A DNA stretch of 64,000 nt. Source: JADJDM01 sp044352985 (lineage in GTDB: Bacteria > Bacteroidota > Bacteroidia > B-17B0 > Aurantibacillaceae). Below are positions 62,665 to 64,000 of the stretch, piece by piece. The stretch lies in contig JBILCU010000002.1 of the NCBI GenBank assembly GCA_044352985.1, positions 186,001 to 250,000 of the forward strand, read 5' to 3'. Each line of letters opens with the position of its first letter. Within the stretch, counting starts at the first letter, position 1. Below the pieces are notes generated by a model that did not search any database, was not told the DNA's origin, and saw only the letters and a program-made list of their open reading frames with translations. The translations under genes were made by a program, and so were the position numbers.

Positions 62665-63324
62665 TTATCGCTTATCTTTTAAAAGGGGCACAAATTTAAA
62701 AGTCCCAAGTTCTTTCTTTTCAAATTCCATCCCTTTTTTTCTCTTAATTATGTTCATCACTTGAGATTCACCCTCACCTACAGGAATAACTAATATTCCG
62801 GTTTCTTCTTTTAGCTGAATTAATAAATCTTTTGGTACAAATGGGGCTCCAGCTGTAACAATAATTTTATCAAAAGGAGCAAATTGCACTAATCCCTTGT
62901 ATCCATCTCCATAAAAAAACCGCGCATTATAACCAATGGTTGGTAAAAATTCCTTTGTACGATCGTATAATTTACGCTGGCGTTCTACAGTAAACACTTT
63001 AGCGCCCATTTCTATAAGCACTGCAGTTTGATATCCACTTCCAGTTCCAATTTCTAAAACTTTTTCCCCTTTTTTAATTTCAAGATACTGTGTTTGCATT
63101 GCAACCGTGGATGGACGAGAAATAGTTTGTCCTTCTCCAATGTGATAGGCGCTTTCTTCGTCGTATGCAAAATGAATTAATGTAGAATCATGAAAAAAAA
63201 GATGCCTTAGTACTTTCTCCATTGCTTTTAGTACATTTTCATGAATTCCTTTTTTCCTTAATACTTCAATCATGTTTTTTCTTTTTCCCTGAAAAAGAAA
63301 GGTGTCGTGCCTGTTTTCTATCAT
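62665..63324 (-). CDS. pcm: Protein-L-isoaspartate O-methyltransferase
   Basis: A 219-residue protein with SAM motif EKVLEIGTGSGYQTAVLIE, upstream QTISRPSTVAMQTQYL, and later DKIIVTAGAPFVPKDL. These are clear Pcm/PIMT features. It repairs isoaspartyl residues by methyl transfer. It is cytosolic here, with no signal peptide. A divergent oxidoreductase gene starts 105 bp away. Confidence 0.93.
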   Translation of the reverse strand: MIENRHDTFLFQGKRKNMIEVLRKKGIHENVLKAMEKVLRHLFFHDSTLIHFAYDEESAYHIGEGQTISRPSTVAMQTQYLEIKKGEKVLEIGTGSGYQTAVLIEMGAKVFTVERQRKLYDRTKEFLPTIGYNARFFYGDGYKGLVQFAPFDKIIVTAGAPFVPKDLLIQLKEETGILVIPVGEGESQVMNIIKRKKGMEFEKKELGTFKFVPLLKDKR

Positions 63325-63429
63325 ATAAAAACAAATTTAAAAGCAATTAACATTCTAGTTTTAATATTTAATGAATGATACTAACAAAGCGCTTTTAATT
63401 ACACGATACTTTTGTTACAAATCAATATT

Positions 63430-64000
63430 ATGAAAGTAGGTTTTATAGGTGGAAATGAAATTACTGAAGGTTTTATCAGTGATTTCAAAAACAATAAAAT
63501 GGTTACAGAAACCCATTTTATGGAGGAAGATATGGTAAAATCTCGTCAAATAATAAAGCGTTGGGCAGATATTAATTACCATGTTGAATCAACCGCTTTT
63601 ATCAAAAGTATTGATGCTTTAATTGTTTGTGGTAATCATAAAAAAAACCATGAATACATTGTGCAAGCTGCTAAATACGGCAAGCACATCATATTAAGTG
63701 ATCCGCATTTTTTACCCATAGGTATTATAAGAAAACTAGAGCATTTAGAAAGCGAGGCAGGAATTAAAATTCAAATTGGTGGAACAGAAAAATATAATTC
63801 TGCTTTTTTAGCTGCCAAACCATTTATTAAAAATCCAGTATTTGTTGATGTTGCTCGCCTTAGTCAGTATTCGCCTAAAAACAACACTATTTCTGTGCTT
63901 CACGATTTGCTGTACAAAGATTTAGATTGGGTATTAAGCTCTATTAATTCAAATATTCGAAAAATAAGCGCCAACTCGCTTTCTGTTACAGGTGAAGAAA
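63430..64000 (+). CDS. Gfo/Idh/MocA-family oxidoreductase (3' truncated by window edge)
   Basis: Starts with MKVGFIGGNEITEGFI and continues in frame to the window edge, so about 190 residues are visible. The N-terminal Rossmann domain has the dinucleotide-binding GFIGGNE and the segments SIDALIVCGNHKKNHEYIVQ and KYGKHIILSDPHFLPIG, typical of this family. The C-terminal catalytic half and the substrate are not visible. It is divergent from pcm. Confidence 0.8.
   Translation, partial: MKVGFIGGNEITEGFISDFKNNKMVTETHFMEEDMVKSRQIIKRWADINYHVESTAFIKSIDALIVCGNHKKNHEYIVQAAKYGKHIILSDPHFLPIGIIRKLEHLESEAGIKIQIGGTEKYNSAFLAAKPFIKNPVFVDVARLSQYSPKNNTISVLHDLLYKDLDWVLSSINSNIRKISANSLSVTGEE

Noticed and set aside
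1..64000. CRISPR array
   Set aside because: I looked for regularly spaced direct repeats with unique spacers and found none; the repeats seen are hairpins, REP-like units or integrase sites.

Overview
The window is AT-rich DNA from a member of the Bacteroidota. The evidence is TAnnTTTG-type promoter boxes, little sign of Shine-Dalgarno sites, an RteC homologue, a DUF3078 protein, DUF5694- and DUF6943-like proteins, and a fused glutamate formimidoyltransferase-cyclodeaminase. No rRNA is present. Two tRNA genes (Pro-TGG and Ser-GCT) lie together near 47.3-47.45 kb. All identifications come from reading the sequence; no database search was run.

Chromosomal left arm (1-17.5 kb): 5'-truncated ftcd, an aldose-epimerase-like gene, queE, a small lipoprotein gene and an XRE regulator caught between two direct copies of the polA 3' end, then polA, a secreted protein, a dicarboxylate/amino-acid symporter, a DUF3078 protein and a lipoprotein. 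A four-gene surface-glycan cluster follows (FkbM methyltransferase, GT9 glycosyltransferase, flippase, asparagine-synthase-like amidotransferase).

Accessory island (about 17.5-47.25 kb): this is bounded by a 13-bp direct repeat of the tRNA-Pro 3' end. A tyrosine integrase sits at the tRNA end, with repeated arm-type sites in its upstream region. From left to right it holds: a small phage-like cassette, including a 164-aa protein with internal repeats and Cys clusters; a DUF6943-like gene between two large hairpin elements; a five-gene operon of two CD-NTase-like nucleotidyltransferases around a SLATT-like two-TM protein, a HEPN-like/ClpP-like fusion and a GIY-YIG protein; a hairpin-rich spacer with raised GC; a six-gene operon of XRE regulator, SIS-HAD fusion, PRTase-like protein, AAA/ORC-like ATPase, an unknown protein and a PfkB kinase; a membrane protein; a DnaC/winged-helix/HTH replication-excision module; RteC; a LytS/LytTR two-component pair; and an ABC exporter whose permease is fused to an M1-peptidase-like domain.

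The two operons at 21.1-24.9 kb and 25.7-33.1 kb are the best candidates for undescribed conflict (anti-phage) systems. Both are translationally coupled throughout. One looks like a cyclic-nucleotide signalling system with a membrane effector and a protease. The other looks like a pathway that makes or edits a phosphoribosyl- or sugar-derived metabolite, under an autoregulating repressor and an ATPase.

Chromosomal right arm (47.5-64 kb): an Mla-type lipid-transport operon, ffh, folD, an O-antigen-ligase family protein, a CheB/CheR/response-regulator/hybrid-kinase signalling cluster, a lipoprotein, an outer-membrane protein, pcm, and a 3'-truncated Gfo/Idh/MocA oxidoreductase.
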